Below, in pieces: positions 32,908 through 44,467 of a DNA stretch of 64,000 nucleotides (position 1 is the stretch's first letter; each line of letters begins with the position of its first letter). This DNA comes from Clitoria ternatea (taxonomy: Eukaryota; Streptophyta; Magnoliopsida; Fabales; Fabaceae), in the NCBI GenBank assembly GCA_037962975.1, contig CM075669.1, positions 185,822,501 through 185,886,500 of the forward strand. The letters are read 5' to 3'. The position numbers and the translations under genes are program-made. Under the pieces are notes generated by a model. The model was not told where the DNA came from. It was given only the letters and a program-made list of their open reading frames with translations, and did not search any database.

Positions 32908-35900
32908 ATCCGAAAGCGATTCATCTGAGAGTAGTAAGAATCCGGTCTTACTTCACGATTCTGATTGTCTGACTGATTGTGCCAATGAGGAATATGATGA
33001 AGACTGCGATCCCTCGCCTGAGTTAACCCGGTTATTGGAACAAGAGGATAGGGAAATTCTACCCTACTTAGAGATAGCCGAAGTTATCGATTTGGGAGTT
33101 AGAGGGGATAAAAAGGAAGTCAAAATTGGTACCTCGTTGAGTAAAGAACAGAGGCAGGAACTGATTAGGTTGTTGAGAGAGTTCAGCGATGTTTTTGCCT
33201 GGTCTTACCAAGATATGCCGGGCCTGGACAATAGCATCGTCGAACATAGGTTACCATTAAAGCCCGAATGCCCGCCAGTAAAGCAAAAACTGCGACGTAT
33301 GAAACCCGAGATGCTTTTGAAAATCAAGGAAGAAGTCAAGAAGCAATTTGATGCTGGATTCTTAGCCGTGGCAAAATACCCACAATGGGTGGCAAATATC
33401 GTCCCAGTCCCGAAAAAGGATGGCAAAGTACGAATGTACGTGGACTATCGCGATTTGAACAGGGCTAGCCCCAAGGATGATTTTCCTCTGCCTCAGATTG
33501 ATGTTCTGGTCGACAATACAGTGCAACATACGATCTTTTCATTCATGGATGGTTTCTCCGGATACAACCAGATTAAGATGGCGCCTGATGACATGGAAAA
33601 AACCATATTTGTCACCTTGTGGGGAACTTTCTGTTATAAAGTGATGTCTTTTGGTCTAAAAAATGCCAGGGCAACTTATCAAAGGGCCATGGTAACCCTT
33701 TTCCATGACATGATGCACAAGGAGGTAGAGGTCTACGTGGATGATATTATTGCCAAGTCTAAAACGGATGAAGGACATTTGGTAGACCTAAGGAAACTTT
33801 TCGAAAGGTTGAGGAAATTCAAGCTTAGGCTGAACCCGGCTAAGTGTACCTTCGGCGCGAGATCCGGGAAATTACTGGGATTCATAGTAAGCAAGAGAGG
33901 CATAGAGGTCGACCCTCACAAAGTTAAAGCCATTCTTGAAATGCCTCCTCCCTGTACAGAAAAGGAAGTTAGAGGGTTTTTGGGGAGATTAAATTACATC
34001 GCTCGCTTCATCTCATAGTTGACAGCAACATGCGAGCCAATTTTCAAATTGCTCCATAAGAATCAACCAGTTCAATGGAACGAGGATTGTCAAAAGGCTT
34101 TTGAAAAGATAAAGCAGTACTTGCAGAATCCGCCAATTTTGATCCCACCTATCCCGGGGAGACCACTCATTTTATACCTTACAGTGTTAGAAGAATCCAT
34201 GGGTTGTGTGTTGGGGCAACATGATGAGATTGGGAAGAAAGAACATGCCATTTATTATCTGAGCAAGAAGTTCACTGACTGTGAGATGAGGTATTCTGCT
34301 CTGGAAAGGACTTGTTGCGCGTTAGCATGGGCAGCCCGACGTTTAAGGCAATATATGATAAGTCACACTACTTGGCTGGTTTCCAAACTGGATCCTGTCA
34401 AATATATCTTTGAAAAACCTGCCTTAACCGGAAGAATTGCTCGATGGCAGGTCCTGCTAACTGAGTACGATATAGTCTATGTCACTCAGAAGGCTATAAA
34501 AGGAAGTGTTCTGGCTGACTACCTAGCTCATCAACCCATAAGAGATTATCAGCCCATGCAGTTTGACTTCCCGGATGAAGATATCTTGGCCCTGTTTAAT
34601 GAAGAAGGGGCCCAAAAGGACAAATGGATCTTAAGGTTTGATGGTGCTTCTAACGCACTAGGACACGGAATCGGAGCAATCCTCATTTCACCCGATAAAG
34701 AACTCATCCCCGTTTGTGCTCGACTGTGTTTTGATTATATCAATAACATCGCTGAGTATGAGGCATGTTCTCTGGGAATCCAAGCAGCATTGGATGCCAA
34801 GGTGAAGAAATTGGAAGTATACGGGGATTCTGCCCTGGTCATTCACCAACTAAAAGGAGAATGGGAGACTAGAGACGACAAATTAATTCCCTATCAAGCT
34901 CACATCAAAGAGTTGATTAAGGAATTCGATGACATTTCTTTTCACCATGTTCCCCGGGAGGATAACCAAATGGCTGATGCTTTGGCCACCCTAGCATCAA
35001 TGTTCAAGGTAAGCAATGAGTGCGACATGCCTCTCATTGAAATAGAACGGCACCACGAGCCTGCATATTGCCAAGTGATTGAAAAGGAGTCAGATGGGAA
35101 ACCTTGGTACTACGATGTCAAGAGGTACGTCCAAAGTCAAGAATATCCCGAAGGCGCTACAGAGAATGATAAGAGAACTCTGCGACGGCTCGCCATGGGT
35201 TTCTTCTTAAACGGTGATGTGCTTTATAAGAGAAACTACGACTCTGTCCTTCTTCGTTGCATTGACACCGATGAAGTAAATAAAATCATGAGGGATGTTC
35301 ACGAGGGGTGTTTTGGAATTCACACTAACGGGCACGCCATGTCAAGAAAGATCTTGAGGGCTGGTTACTACTGGATGACCATGGAGACAGACTGTTTCGC
35401 CTATGTTCGCAAGTGTCACAAATGTCAGATATACGCGGACCATATTCACGCTTCCCCGTCTTCTCTGAAAGTCTTGTCAGCACCATGGCCCTTTTCGATG
35501 TGGGGTATGGATGTCATTGGGCCCATCGAGCCGAAAGCCTCAAATGGTCATCGTTTCATTTTGGTCGCTATCGACTATTTCACAAAGTGGGTAGAAGCTG
35601 CTTCATACGCCAATGTGACAAGGAATGTTGTGATTAAATTCGTCAAGCGTGAACTGATATGCCGGTACGGTCTGCCGAGTCAGATCATCACTGATAATGG
35701 TACGAATTTGAACAACAAAATGATGAAGGAACTTTGTGAAAGCTTCAAAATCCACCATCATAATTCCTCCCCGTATCGCCCTAAAATGAATGGGGCAGTC
35801 GAGGCAGCCAATAAAAACATCAAGAAGATTGTACAGAAAATGGTTGTAACTTACAGAGATTGGAGTGAGATGCTCCCCTTTGCTTTACATGGGTATCGTA

Positions 35901-36352
35901 CCTCAGTCCGAACCTCAACTGGGGCGACCCCATTCTCCTTGGTTTATGGTATGGAGGCAGTCCTGCCTTTCGAAGTAGAGATCCCTTCTCTTCGAGTGAT
36001 AATGGAGGCAGAATTAAAAGAAGCTGAGTGGGTCCAAACTCGACATGACCAGTTAAATCTGATTGATGGGAAGAGATTGACTGCCCTTTGTCATGGTCAG
36101 TTGTATCAGAGGCATATGAAACGAGCATTTGAAAAGAGGGTACGGCCTCGACAATTCCAAGAAAGAGACCTAGTCCTCAAGAAAATCTTGCCAATCCAAA
36201 AGGACATCCGAGGGAAATGGACGCCTAATTACGAAGGACCATACATCGTGAAGAAGGCTTTCTCTGGAGGAGCTCTAATTCTCACCAACATGGATGGAGA
36301 GGATCTGCCAATGCCTGTAAACACTGACGCAGTGAAGAAATATTTTGCCTAA
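32908..36352 (+). pseudogene. Ogre pol: RT, RNase H, archaeal RNase H, integrase
   Basis: Second exon of gag-pro-pol. Order: acidic linker, RT (WVANIVPVPKKDGKVRMYVD, the YVDDIIAKS active site), retroviral-type RNase H region (GCVLGQHDEIGKKEHAIYYL), a second archaeal-type RNase H typical of the Tat lineage (WILRFDGASNALGHGIGAIL, YGDSALVIHQLKGEWE, NQMADALATLAS), integrase zinc domain (HTNGHAMSRKIL, CHKCQ) and DDE core (WGMDVIGPIEP, IITDNGTNL, NGAVEAANKNIKK), ending LPMPVNTDAVKKYFA. One TAG at 34016-34018 interrupts it just after RT, where Gln would fit. All other key residues are visible. It would synthesise and integrate the cDNA. Confidence 0.93.
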
Positions 36353-37380
36353 AAAAAGAAAAGAAAGAAAGAAAAGAAAAAGAAAAAAAGAGAAGAAAGA
36401 AAATGCTCGCTAGGCTGAAAACCCAAAGGGCAGCCTAGGCAAAAATTAGAGCTACTTGATGAGTCGAAAACCCGGAAGGGCGGCTCGGGCAGAATAAGAA
36501 CCACGAGTTCAGGCGTAATGACATAAACTCTTCAAAGAAGGAAAACTGATCAGGCACGTGAGTCTTTGTCAAATCATTTCCCAGAAGCAAAGTCAGAGGA
36601 TGGTCTCGAAGTCGTGAGAAAGGATCTGAATTCTCATCGCTCGTAGGGAATCGCTGGAGGGTTCAAAAGACCTTCTTTCTCCCCCACCTTTTCAATTATT
36701 TATACATATGTTTGTGTTACCGTTACCTTCATTACCAATGTACATACCTTATGTTCAAGAATAAATAAATTTTGCCTTTCCTTCCCCTGAGTCTACAGCT
36801 GAATCTTATAAACGAACAAGTTTTTCTTAAAAGAAAATTCTTGAAATGAAAAGTGATGAAATGAAAAGTCGTGGTGGAACGAAATGTATCCTGGCGTCAG
36901 ACCCGGCCCATAAGAAAGCATAACCAATTCTGCTAATTATGTTCCTGGAAAACAGAATTGTCTCTATTTCATTCATGAGTTATCTTGAAAGCCTATCTCT
37001 TAGGAAAGGTCGCTCGAAATGTTAATTCTTTTGTTACTCGTGCTTCTAACCATCTATTTTGAAGGGTGATGGAACTACGTCACACTGAAATGAAGAACCT
37101 GACACCAAAAAAAAATCCGGACCAAAAGTCTTCCCCAAGAGAAATCAGTAGATTGGCATCCCCAGTGAAACCACAATCGCCAAAGCTGGCACTTCCCAAG
37201 TTCTCTTTCCCAGTGGAACCCTAATCGTCAAAACTGGCACTTCCCTAAGTTTCTTCCCCAATGGAACTACACTTCTCAAACAAATCAAACTGGGGCATCT
37301 CCCCCTGGTCCATTCTCTTACAGTCGAGAGACAGTTCCTCCAAGATTCCTCCAAACCATCCTAAACTGGGGCATCTCCCC
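36353..37380 (+). other. Ogre region downstream of pol with two hairpins
   Basis: Non-coding. Starts with a purine-rich A/G tract (36353-36405). Two adjacent potential RNA hairpins follow: 36411-36437 (stem TAGGCTG/CAGCCTA, AAAA bulge, CCC/GGG upper stem) and 36461-36486 (stem GAGTCG/CGGCTC, AAAA bulge, CCC/GGG upper stem). From about 37160 GGGGCATCTCCCC-like blocks lead into the tandem repeat. No gene is supported. Confidence 0.6.
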
Positions 37381-38350
37381 TGGTCTATTCTCTCTCCGCC
37401 AAGAGGCAATTCCCTACCTTTACCTTTCTGCAAGCCAAGGGCCACACCCCACATTTATTTTCCTGTCAGTCAAGGGGCAATTCCCCGCCTTTTACCTTTC
37501 TGCAAGCCAAGGGCCACACCCCACATTTATTTTCCTGTCAGTCAAGGGGCAATTCCCCGCCTTTTACCTTTCTGCAAGCCAGGGGCCACACCCCACATTT
37601 ATGTTCCTGTCAGTCAAGGGGCAATCCCCCATCTTTACCTTTCTGCAAACCAAGGGCCACACCCCACATTCATTTTCCTGTCAGTCAAGGGGCAATCCCC
37701 CACTTTTACTTTTCTGCAAACCAAGGGCCACACCCCACATTCACTTTCCAGTCAGTCAAGGGGCAATTCCCCACCTTTTACTTTTCTGCAAACCAAGGGC
37801 CACACCCCACATTTATTTTCCTGTCAGTCAAGGGGCAATTCCCCACCTTTACCTTTCTGTAAACCAAGGGCCACACCCCACATTTTCCTGTCAGTCAAGG
37901 GGCAATCTCCCACTTTTACTTTTCTACAAACCAAGGGCCACACCCCACATTCACTTTCCTGTCAGTCAAGGGGCAATTCCCCACCTTTTACTTTTCTGCA
38001 AACCAAGGGTCACACTCCACATTCATTTTCCTGTCAGTCCAGGGACAATTCCCCACCTTTACCTTTCTGCAAACCAAGGGCCACACCCTACATTTATTTC
38101 CTATCAGCCAAGGGGCAATCCCTCACTTTTACCTTTTTGCAAACCAAGGGCCACACCCCACATTTGTTTTCCTGACAGTCAAGGGGCAATTACCCACCTT
38201 TACCCTTCTGTAAGACAAGGGCCACATCCCGCTTTTTATTTCCCAGTCCTTTAAGAGGCAATCCCCCAGTTTTTTACTCATCCACAAATCAAGGGCCACA
38301 CCCCATATTTTATCTTCAGTCAAGGGGCAATTCCCCACTCTTACCTTCCT
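37381..38350 (+). repeat. Tandem repeat of about 72 bases in Ogre
   Basis: About 13 units of 70-73 bases. Each is made of two related halves: one with AAGGGCCACACCCCAC, the other with TCAAGGGGCAATTCCCC. Anchors at 37424, 37496, 37568 and 37639 give periods of 72, 72 and 71. The unit length is near a multiple of three, which explains long open frames here (37261-38254); their proteins are only the repeat and show no codon conservation, so I do not call a gene. Ogre elements often carry satellite-like repeats between pol and the 3' LTR. Confidence 0.88.
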
Positions 38351-39008
38351 GTCACCCAAGGGACAGTACGCCACTTTTTTGGAAAAACAGCTCTCTTGAT
38401 TCTTCAAATTCAAAAAAAAAAAAAGCCGGTGTTGGTCCGATATGGACACTAGGTAGAGGGGGTTCACTCTATTCCAGGACAAGTGGTGATCCGAAGGACG
38501 GTGTCATGACCCTCAAAGTCAAATGAAGTAGACCCTGTCAAGTTGCAAGAGACGGTGTCACAATGGTTACACCGGTTACTACTTTGGGGCGTAACAAACG
38601 GTATCATGAAACCTACCTCGGATAGAATTGGGTTCAGGGTTGAAGTTGCTAAGGCCGATGTCATGCCGATTACACCGGAGGTTCAAAAGTTAATCGAAGT
38701 TGTGGACGGGGTGGCCATGATACGCTAATCCGAGGTTCTATGCTTCGCAAAGGACGATGTTCGAATTAAACTGGCAAAAAAAAAAATGAAGTCCTAATTC
38801 TCAATTGATGATCAGACGGTGTTACTTCAAGTTGTTACCTTATACCGGTCACAAGAGAGATATACTTGGAAACATTTTGAAAAAAAAAAAGAGAAGACAA
38901 GCAGATGGGTGGAGATTGCATTGTATTCATAGAGGGCACTGAGGCCATTACAAAAATTAAAACTCCGGAGCCCATCCCGGAACAAGGCTAAAAAAAAGAG
39001 GAAAAATC
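38351..39008. repeat. Ogre spacer with CCGGTG motifs
   Basis: No gene. Between 38420 and 38870 there are repeated (A)CGGTGTC/(T)ACACCGG motifs, e.g. GCCGGTGTTGG (38426), GGACGGTGTC (38497), TTACACCGGTTAC (38566), TTACACCGGAGG (38669) and ATACCGGTC (38852). This is the LTR motif, just beyond the 3' end of the antisense gene. Confidence 0.6.
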
Positions 39009-41412
39009 CTAAGAGTTTGATGCTGGAGATTCCGGTCTAGCAGAGGCTGTCCTCTCGGATTCCTCCGACACCGTCCTCAGCTCCATGCTTTGACCTTCGG
39101 GGAGAGGCATCGGCTCATAAGGAATATCCTCAGGTTCCAAAGCCTGACCCCCGTCCATAGCATATAAGTGGCCACCATGAAATTCATAGTAGACACCTAT
39201 ACCGTTCAGGTTAAGTTGTACAGCAGAATTCCGGTGTACAACCTGACGAACAGCGGAACTGAAGGCGACATCGGCCAATACCGAAAATTCAGCCAGCTGC
39301 TCCTCGGTTTCCATCCGCTCCTTCGCCTGCTCCTCCTGCACATCGGCAAGCTTCTCGGCTAGCTCCTTGTTTTTCTTGTCCACCTCGGCCTTCGCAGCCT
39401 TGGCTTCATCTAGTTCAGTCCGGAGAGCCTGGAGAGCGTCCTCTGAAGCTTTAGCCTTAGCTTCAGCAGCATCTACCCTCTTGGCAGCCGATGTGTAAGC
39501 AGCAGTGAGTTCGGACAGGTCTTCTTTGCTTTTGGCCAACTCCTGCTCCTTCTGGGTCAAAGCGGTCTGAGCCTCAACTCTCAAGGCCTCAGCTTTCTTC
39601 ATCCGATCTAGACATTCCTTAGCCTCAACACCGGAATAGTAGGAGTGGCCCAAAGAGCTGAGGACCCCGGCAGCCTCAACCAAATTAAAAATAGCTGCTT
39701 CGGCAGTAGATTGAGCCTCAGGAGCAGGAAGATCGGTTTTGAGCTTGAAGGGGATATTGAACCGAGCCGGTGTCCCTCCAACATACTCCAAAAAATCCGA
39801 AAGACGGGAGTTGATGACGATGTCTTCTGGTTGAGACCGGTCCGGAGAAGTATTTACAGGACCGGCCTACTCCTCCCATGGTGCCTCTACCTCGGTCACA
39901 ACCCTTGAAGCCTTGTGCTTTTTCTGCTTAGAGGTTGTGCCGGGGTTGGACTTCCTTTTAACTGGGACCCTTTCGGCTAGCCCCAGAGTCATAGCCCCAA
40001 CATTATCAGCCGGGATGCTCACCATTTTGGCCGGTGTGCGACGAGGAGTCACCCTATTCTCCTGTGTAGCAGCAGCAGCATTCCGGGCTTCGGCAGCCTC
40101 CCTCAATTTCCTGAGGATGTCTATCCGAGCCATCTCGCCTGAAAGCAAAAGGAGACGATGTTAGAACCAGTATGAATATATCAAAAATAAATATGATGAT
40201 ATAAAAAGGGAGGGAAGTTAAACAATATCTACCAAGGTAAGCATCCTGGCCCGACTCCGTCTCCAGAAGCCTCTTGCAGGAGAACCTAGCAATGACGGAA
40301 TAACCCTTCAGAGCGTCCAGGACTTTCTTGGACTCAGTTGACAAAGTACTCTCACTGACGATGTAGGCGTTGCTTGTCAGGAGAAAGTGCTCATGAGTCC
40401 AACCGGTGTAGAACTTTCTGGAAAAATTAGAATTCTCCCAGAACACCGGCCTACCAGCATTGACCTCTACTTTGACGTAGGAGTGTTTGAAACTGACCCC
40501 GTCCGTCTTGGCCGATTCGGTATAACTTTCGAAGTTAACCACCTTTGAGTCGCAGCGGAGATTGATGAAGCCTAGACCCCCTCCAGAGTTACCCCGGCAC
40601 ATCACCCTGCAGTAAGTGAAAAAGAGGGCCACTGTGGGGACAAAGTGGAAGTACTCCCTAAGTACTTCCAAAGCCCTTACCAAGCCCCAACCATTGGGAT
40701 AAAGTTGGCTGGGAGAGCAGTCCAAAAACCGGAGTACCCCCATCTCGAACTCCGTCAATGGAAAGCGGACGCCTATCTTGGTGAAGACCATCTCATACAT
40801 GAAGAGATTCCTTGACCCCGGTTGATGGCAGATCCTATCCGAGGTTAGAGGGCAGAAGACGGTGAAGTCGTTTTCATATTCCACACCGGTGTGGACAACA
40901 ACGTCTTCAATGGTGACATCGGCAGCGTCTTCAGCATACCGGGAAACGATGGTCTTTGGGTCTTCATGAACCCAGAAGTATGGATCCCTGGCCTTCTCAG
41001 CTAGCCAATTGATCCGGTGTGCCAAGACGTTTGTCTCAACAGGATCGGTGATCACAGCGACGCCGGTAGAGGAGTTTTCAGAAGCCATTCGGACGGTGTG
41101 ACGAAGGAAGGGAACACAGCTGTAAAAAGCCACATCGTCAGTAAGATAGAGATCGGCACTGCTCCCCCCCTCACTAGCAGTGCCAAAGTTAAAAGATGAG
41201 TCTGACGATGTGTCAAACCCCTCTGTTTCCCACAAAGGCAATGTGGAGAAACGGTGTCCCGATGAGACGAACCGATGTGAAGCCCCTGAGGTTGCCTCAC
41301 TTTGGTGACTCAGACCTCGGCTCGAAACTCCACCCGGCTAACGCCGGGATGTAATTGAAGGAGGACCTGATAGGACCTCAATGGAGTCACTACTCGAACC
41401 GGTGTCCCCCAT
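39009..41412 (-). pseudogene. Ogre antisense accessory gene, spliced, Transposase_28-like
   Basis: Lies on the strand opposite gag-pol, between the tandem repeat and the 3' LTR. Exon 1 runs 41412-40233 and exon 2 runs 40138-39009; the intron 40232-40139 (94 bases) begins GTAGAT and ends TTTCAG, and splicing keeps the frame. Exon 1 contains VRFPLTEFEMGVLRFLDCSP and SQLYPNGWGLVRALEVL, typical of the plant 'putative gypsy type transposon' domain (PF04195, recalled not searched). Exon 2 has a basic stretch (RVPVKRKSNPGTTSKQKKHK), a possible nuclear signal, then a long Ala/Glu/Lys-rich coiled coil and an acidic C-terminus. The ATG at 41410-41412 is chosen because the frame upstream of the domain is open to it apart from a TAG (41338-41340); a second TAG lies at 39867-39869. 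A TATA box lies 204 bases upstream. Function is unknown; antisense ORFs are known in Tat-lineage elements. Confidence 0.78.
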
Positions 41413-41615
41413 GACTTATCTACGAATTAAAATGAAGGAGATGATGGCTACCTGCTGAGGCGATGCGTGCAGTTCTCTTAGTACGGGCCAGGTTGTAACA
41501 CCGGAGAAGACTTGTAATACCGGAGAATAACTTTAAACACCGGAGGATTTGGACGTCGGAGAGGCAGCACTTCAATATCAAGAAAGGAGTGAAAATGATG
41601 GATCCCCAAAGTTGC

Positions 41616-41622
41616 TTTTATA
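41616..41622 (-). promoter_or_regulatory. TATA box of the Ogre antisense gene
   Basis: The minus strand reads CTCTATAAAAGC, a strong plant TATA box, about 200 bases upstream of the antisense-gene ATG. Further upstream on that strand (41640-41890) are TCCGGCC blocks, CACGTG-type G-boxes and CACCGG/CGGTGT motifs shared with the LTR. It points to transcription independent of the LTR. Confidence 0.65.
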
Positions 41623-41913
41623 GAGGGGAGGCGAGGATCCAGAACCTTCCACATTCCGGCCCAAGGCCCATTAAAAGGGGCTGACTTTTGGTATTCCGGC
41701 CCAAAGGCGTGAATTTTAAATTTTGAAAAGAGCCTATTAGCTGATGACACGTGGGATGTTCCAGTCACCTCCTGACGTGGACCACGTGTAGGACACGTCG
41801 GTTGTTTAATTGGCCACGTCATTAAGTCCCACACCGGATCTGGGTCCTACTCAGCCCCTACATCGGTGTTCATATCTTTACTCCCTTTTCACCTCGGAAA
41901 TGTGCATTTCTCG

Positions 41914-41938
41914 TGAAAAAAGAGTAAAGAGGGGCATC
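41914..41938 (+). other. Ogre polypurine tract
   Basis: The purine run GAAAAAAGAGTAAAGAGGGG followed by CATC lies directly before the 3' LTR start TGTAAACACC at 41939. Confidence 0.8.
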
Positions 41939-44039
41939 TGTAAACACCTCTTTCGGTCTGGCCTAAATTGAAACAACACCGGACCAAGGTCCTAAAAGTG
42001 GTAACACCGGACCACCGATGTCGTACACCTAGCAACGAAGTAACAAGTCAGTCCGGCCCAAGTAAAAATCAAGGGATCTCAGATCGAAACATGCACACCG
42101 GACTGGCAGTAGATCCGGACTAGGAGGAAGAACACCGCCCCTGTGATACTACCTTAAAAAGGCTCAACCGGTGTGAAGACACAGGTCCAGGTTCTTAAGA
42201 GGCCACATCGGATCAGTGGGGACTCCGTCCCAACCGGTGTTTTGCTGACCGATGTTACAAACTTGACAACGGAAAGACGAGGTCAAAAGTTTATGCGTGA
42301 TGACCTGGAATCGCACTCCCTAAAAATGGCAGACAGGGAGGCGGAAGTGGACAATTAAAAAATACCCCACTGAAACCCTGCCCCCCACGAACGGATAGTG
42401 GCCAGGGTTGCACACCACTACACGTATGGGTGAGTGGGAATTCTGGTTGTCCCAAACCCTCAGCCCATGACCTCAAAGCCCTATAAATTCCCCAACCAAG
42501 GAAGCTCAAGGGGTTGGTTTTTTTTGGACTCCCTCTCTTTGCAAGAAGACTCTCTTCAAATTCTCTCCGATTCCTCGAGATCCTCAACTGACCTCCCCAC
42601 TTGAAACCAGTGACCTGCCTTAGTCACCACAAAAGACCCCTTAGCTTTAAAAAGCTTGAAGTTTTCCCAATACTCAAAGCCACTGCTCCTTCACCGTCCC
42701 TACCCCGAACGCACACCGTCCTCGCACAGAACCCACACCGTCCCAATTCCCACACTACATTACCTTGTCAGTCTTCATTACTTCTCAACAGCATCCAGTC
42801 ATTTACTCACTTCGGATCAACCTCCAACAACACTGGTCGCATCTTTCAATTTTCAGGATTTGAGCCCAATACCGGTCCATTGCTTCTGTCAGCGTGTAAG
42901 TCCAGAACCGGTTTGACACCGTCGCTGCACTTGACTCCCACATCGGTCCCGAGCCCACCACACCGGTTCCATTCTGTTCCTTGTTTCTCTTGTTTTCAGT
43001 CATTTATTTTCCTGTCAGTTTGCTGTTTATTTGTTATGTTTGTCTGTGTGGCATAGTTTAAACTGTTAATATTTTTGCCCCTTTTCCCTTAAGAAATACA
43101 TATAATAATAAATAATAAGTAATAAATGTTGCACATGTTATATTTTCTAGTTTAAAAATCTCTTTTTTAAATGGTGTCGTACGGGAGCACTCCCGTTTAC
43201 ACAACCTCTTTAGGATTCGTACACGTGCGAAGAACTTCGCCTTGTACGAGCTCCCCACCTCAATGACATCCATCATCATCTCCCAAGTCTTTTCCTAAAA
43301 GAACAACACTCAGAACTACGTAACCCTGATTTCTTGATAATTCAAGAATACGTAGGAGCAGGACCTCAATTCCTGTCGGGCCCATCTTTCTTATTCCTTT
43401 TTGCTGATTTATTTCCTTACTTTCATGTTTCTTTCATAAATGTTCTTTTTTGGTCACTTTCGTGAAAATCAATTTAGACGTGACGTCTTGTTGATTTCCC
43501 CCTAGTTTTTGCTCAAGCCTCGCCATAATTCATAGGGAAGGGATACTTAGGACGGGACGTCCCGCTTATCTCTTTTCTATCCCGTTTTTTTTCAAGGATG
43601 TATAATTTAGGCGTGACGCCTTATTAGCATTGTCTTCCCTTCTCTGTCTTATATCGAAGTTGAGTTTAATTCGGATGAAACGTCCCATTGACCTCGCTTC
43701 GACATTCTATGTTTGTACAGTTCTCTCACTCTATTCTGTCGTTTTTAAAATAAAAAAAAATACAACAATAAAAGGGAAGAAACAAACCATTTTTTGTAAG
43801 GCTATTTATGTTGCGCATTTTCAATCTTGGTACTATTTTTGGATAGGCGATGTAGGATGCTAATACCTTCCCTACTCGTAACCGACTCCCGAACTTGAAT
43901 CTCAATTTTTAACCAGTGCTTTATTGAACTTAGTTTTTTCCAATGTTTTTCCTATGGATAAAAACGTTGGTGGTGACTCCCTGTTTCATTCCACCCATTC
44001 TCTCTTGTTCGCCGCGCCATCGCGATCCAGGTTGCGACA
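41939..44039 (+). repeat. Ogre 3' LTR
   Basis: 2101 bases, TGTAAACACC to GTTGCGACA, almost identical to the 5' LTR, followed by the TSD CATCG. It contains the same motif array and TATA box (near 42479). Confidence 0.93.
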
Positions 44040-44398
44040 CATCGCATGCTTATGTGATTATGTAAAATGATGATGGTTGTATATTAGGCTTACCATATGT
44101 CGTTGCATGCTTGCCAAGCCTTTTCTCATATCTTCATATATGGGACTAGGCGTGTGCCCGGTATACACACTTTTCTTCCGCTGTAAACTCTGTTATTTTT
44201 GTATACCGAATGGGCAAACTATCTATCGATCCAGTTATAGGTTATTTAATCTCACTCTTTGGTTTTCTGTGATTCGGGTCTTGATGTGATCATGGTGGTG
44301 TCTTAGAAATGTTTTTCAAACGTGAAAAATTTATTCGCAATTTAATTAATTATGACGATTACATCGGGATTCAAGTACAGAAAATCAGGGGTGTTATA
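44040..44398 (+). repeat. LARD 3' LTR, last segment
   Basis: Matches 7896-8251 at the end of the 5' LTR. It begins with the right-hand Ogre TSD CATCG and ends GGGGTGTTATA. Beyond 44398 comes about 70 bases I cannot place, then Athila pol sequence. Confidence 0.8.
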
Positions 44399-44467
44399 CC
44401 AGGAGCCGCTCTTTGTATGTGCCCATGCACCGGCGATCACTCCCCACCCTCAACAGTGCCAGGATGT

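Larger units (their letters stand above)
23677..44039 (+). mobile_element. Ogre (Tat-lineage Ty3/gypsy), complete with both LTRs
   Basis: A 20.4-kb element with TSD CATCG (23672-23676 and 44040-44044), LTRs of 2104 and 2101 bases, PBS, ORF1 upstream of gag, gag-protease, an intron before RT, RT-RNaseH-archaeal-type RNaseH-integrase, a tandem-repeat region, an antisense accessory gene and a PPT. ORF1 upstream of gag, the second RNase H and the intron are features known for Ogre. The LTRs are nearly identical by eye, indicating recent insertion, yet coding regions carry several stops and one frameshift, so the copy is not functional by itself. Confidence 0.95.
6641..44398 (+). mobile_element. 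Large non-autonomous LTR element (LARD), nested host
   Basis: Composite element. In the window it consists of the end of the 5' LTR (6641-8251), a non-coding interior (8252-10351) and a 3' LTR in three pieces (10352-12615, 20495-23676, 44040-44398). The pieces are tied together because 6641-7895 matches 22420-23676 and 7896-8251 matches 44040-44398. Together the 3' LTR is about 5.8 kb, longer than the interior. LTR ends are TGTAACATCCC and GGTGTTATA. No gag or pol is present, so it would depend on another element. Short blocks shared with the Tekay LTR in the same order (GGTTTGGTACCAGTAAAA, a GTCGGATC block, an AAATGTA...CTCAC block, TTGGCCGGC) suggest Tekay-type machinery mobilised it. The start lies left of the window or was lost. 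Confidence 0.8.

Noticed and set aside
36411..36486. Hammerhead ribozyme
   Set aside because: TGATGAG and GAAA strings are present, but the conserved core and three-stem layout are not; two simple hairpins fit better.
37261..38254. Long overlapping frames of 304 and 217 codons
   Set aside because: They only translate the 72-base tandem repeat, whose period is a multiple of three. Two frames are open at once and the peptides are repetitive.
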